Assembly: GCA_026315105.1 (NCBI GenBank)
Contig: CM048744.1
Coordinates: 315,525,270-315,589,269 of the forward strand
From: Locusta migratoria
Lineage: Eukaryota > Arthropoda > Insecta > Orthoptera > Acrididae
Direction of reading: 5' to 3'
Length of the DNA: 64,000 nt
Shown: one piece after another, positions 63,651 through 64,000 of the stretch
Layout of the letters: each line of letters opens with the position of its first letter
Position numbering within the stretch: position 1 is the stretch's first letter
The notes under the pieces: model-generated
What the model was told of the DNA's origin: nothing
Databases searched by the model: none
What the model saw: the letters and a program-made list of their open reading frames with translations, nothing else
Translations under genes and position numbers: made by a program

Positions 63651-64000
63651 GCATATGTTGGCAGCGCAACTATTTACACTCCCATGTCAGTAATCATCAG
63701 AGTTGGAGGCATGGTCATATTTAAGTGGCTAAAGAATAGTATCTGAAAGAAGTGCAGCATACACTTGATCATCCTACAGGGATGTTCTGGGGGATTTTTT
63801 TTTTTTAATCTTACTTTATATCTGACATATGTCTATGACAGTAATAGTTTTAAACGGAATTTTTTAGTTTTACTTTTTAATAATTTTAACAGATGTGGTT
63901 AGTGTAAAGATAATGTTACTCATGTTTTATTAAAGTGTTCGATGAATATTAATTCCGTTGTCTTGTTGTAGCCCTTGAGGACGACGAAATGTCGAAACGC
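63651..64000. other. No gene seen; hammerhead-like core at the very end
   Basis: Unassigned AT-rich sequence. At 63,972-63,999 it reads CCTTGAGGAC, loop, GTC, GAAACGC, like the Penelope-type repeat ends elsewhere; the element would continue past the window. Confidence 0.4.

Overview
This window is a stretch of a large, repeat-choked animal genome. I recognise no host protein-coding gene, rRNA or functional tRNA in it. Nearly everything assignable is a transposable element or a relic. The mix is a Ty3/gypsy retrotransposon, many tRNA-derived SINEs with 10-16 bp target-site duplications, RTE-, CR1- and I/LOA-like LINE fragments, mariner-type DNA transposons, and a surprising number of palindromic fold-back elements. 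This mix and the SINE sequence resemble what I know from grasshopper and locust (Orthoptera) genomes. That taxonomic call is an inference from memory, not a database hit.

Layout. 1-6,056: a complete Ty3/gypsy element on the minus strand with LTRs that look identical, a 5-bp target duplication and one uninterrupted 1,660-codon gag-pol frame, so a very young insertion. A diverged solo LTR of the same family lies at 17,506-18,000. 6,057-9,000: RTE-like LINE pieces and a GC-rich, promoter-like island (7,390-7,890). 9,000-12,500: nested SINEs, a 75-bp-arm fold-back, a diverged 140-150 bp tandem repeat, a deleted mariner-type element with long inverted ends, and purine-rich repeats. 12,500-22,500: mostly AT-rich unassigned DNA with SINEs, a mariner HTH relic and Penelope-like inverted repeats. 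22,500-34,700: four mariner-type relics, a tRNA-bearing composite repeat, a second GC-rich island, and a 570-bp palindrome. 35,000-50,900: SINEs, a tRNA-bearing palindrome, LINE relics and a palindromic mariner flanked by 90-bp direct repeats. 51,000-58,600: a decayed copy of a dispersed arthropod gene family, a 550-bp palindrome, LINE fragments and the most unusual object in the window, a 344-bp tRNA-containing unit inserted as a tandem multimer with part of it inverted (55,409-56,438). 59,681-62,898: an I/LOA-like LINE, internally deleted, inserted inside a SINE. The end holds one more SINE.

The parts work together only as parasites. LINE machinery is the likely supplier for the SINEs and for the tRNA-bearing multimers. 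The gypsy element looks self-sufficient by sequence. The most interesting themes are (1) multimeric, partly inverted tRNA-bearing insertions, (2) repeated hammerhead-like CTGANGA-stem-GAAA cores in Penelope-like repeats, and (3) the abundance of palindromes built from half-elements.
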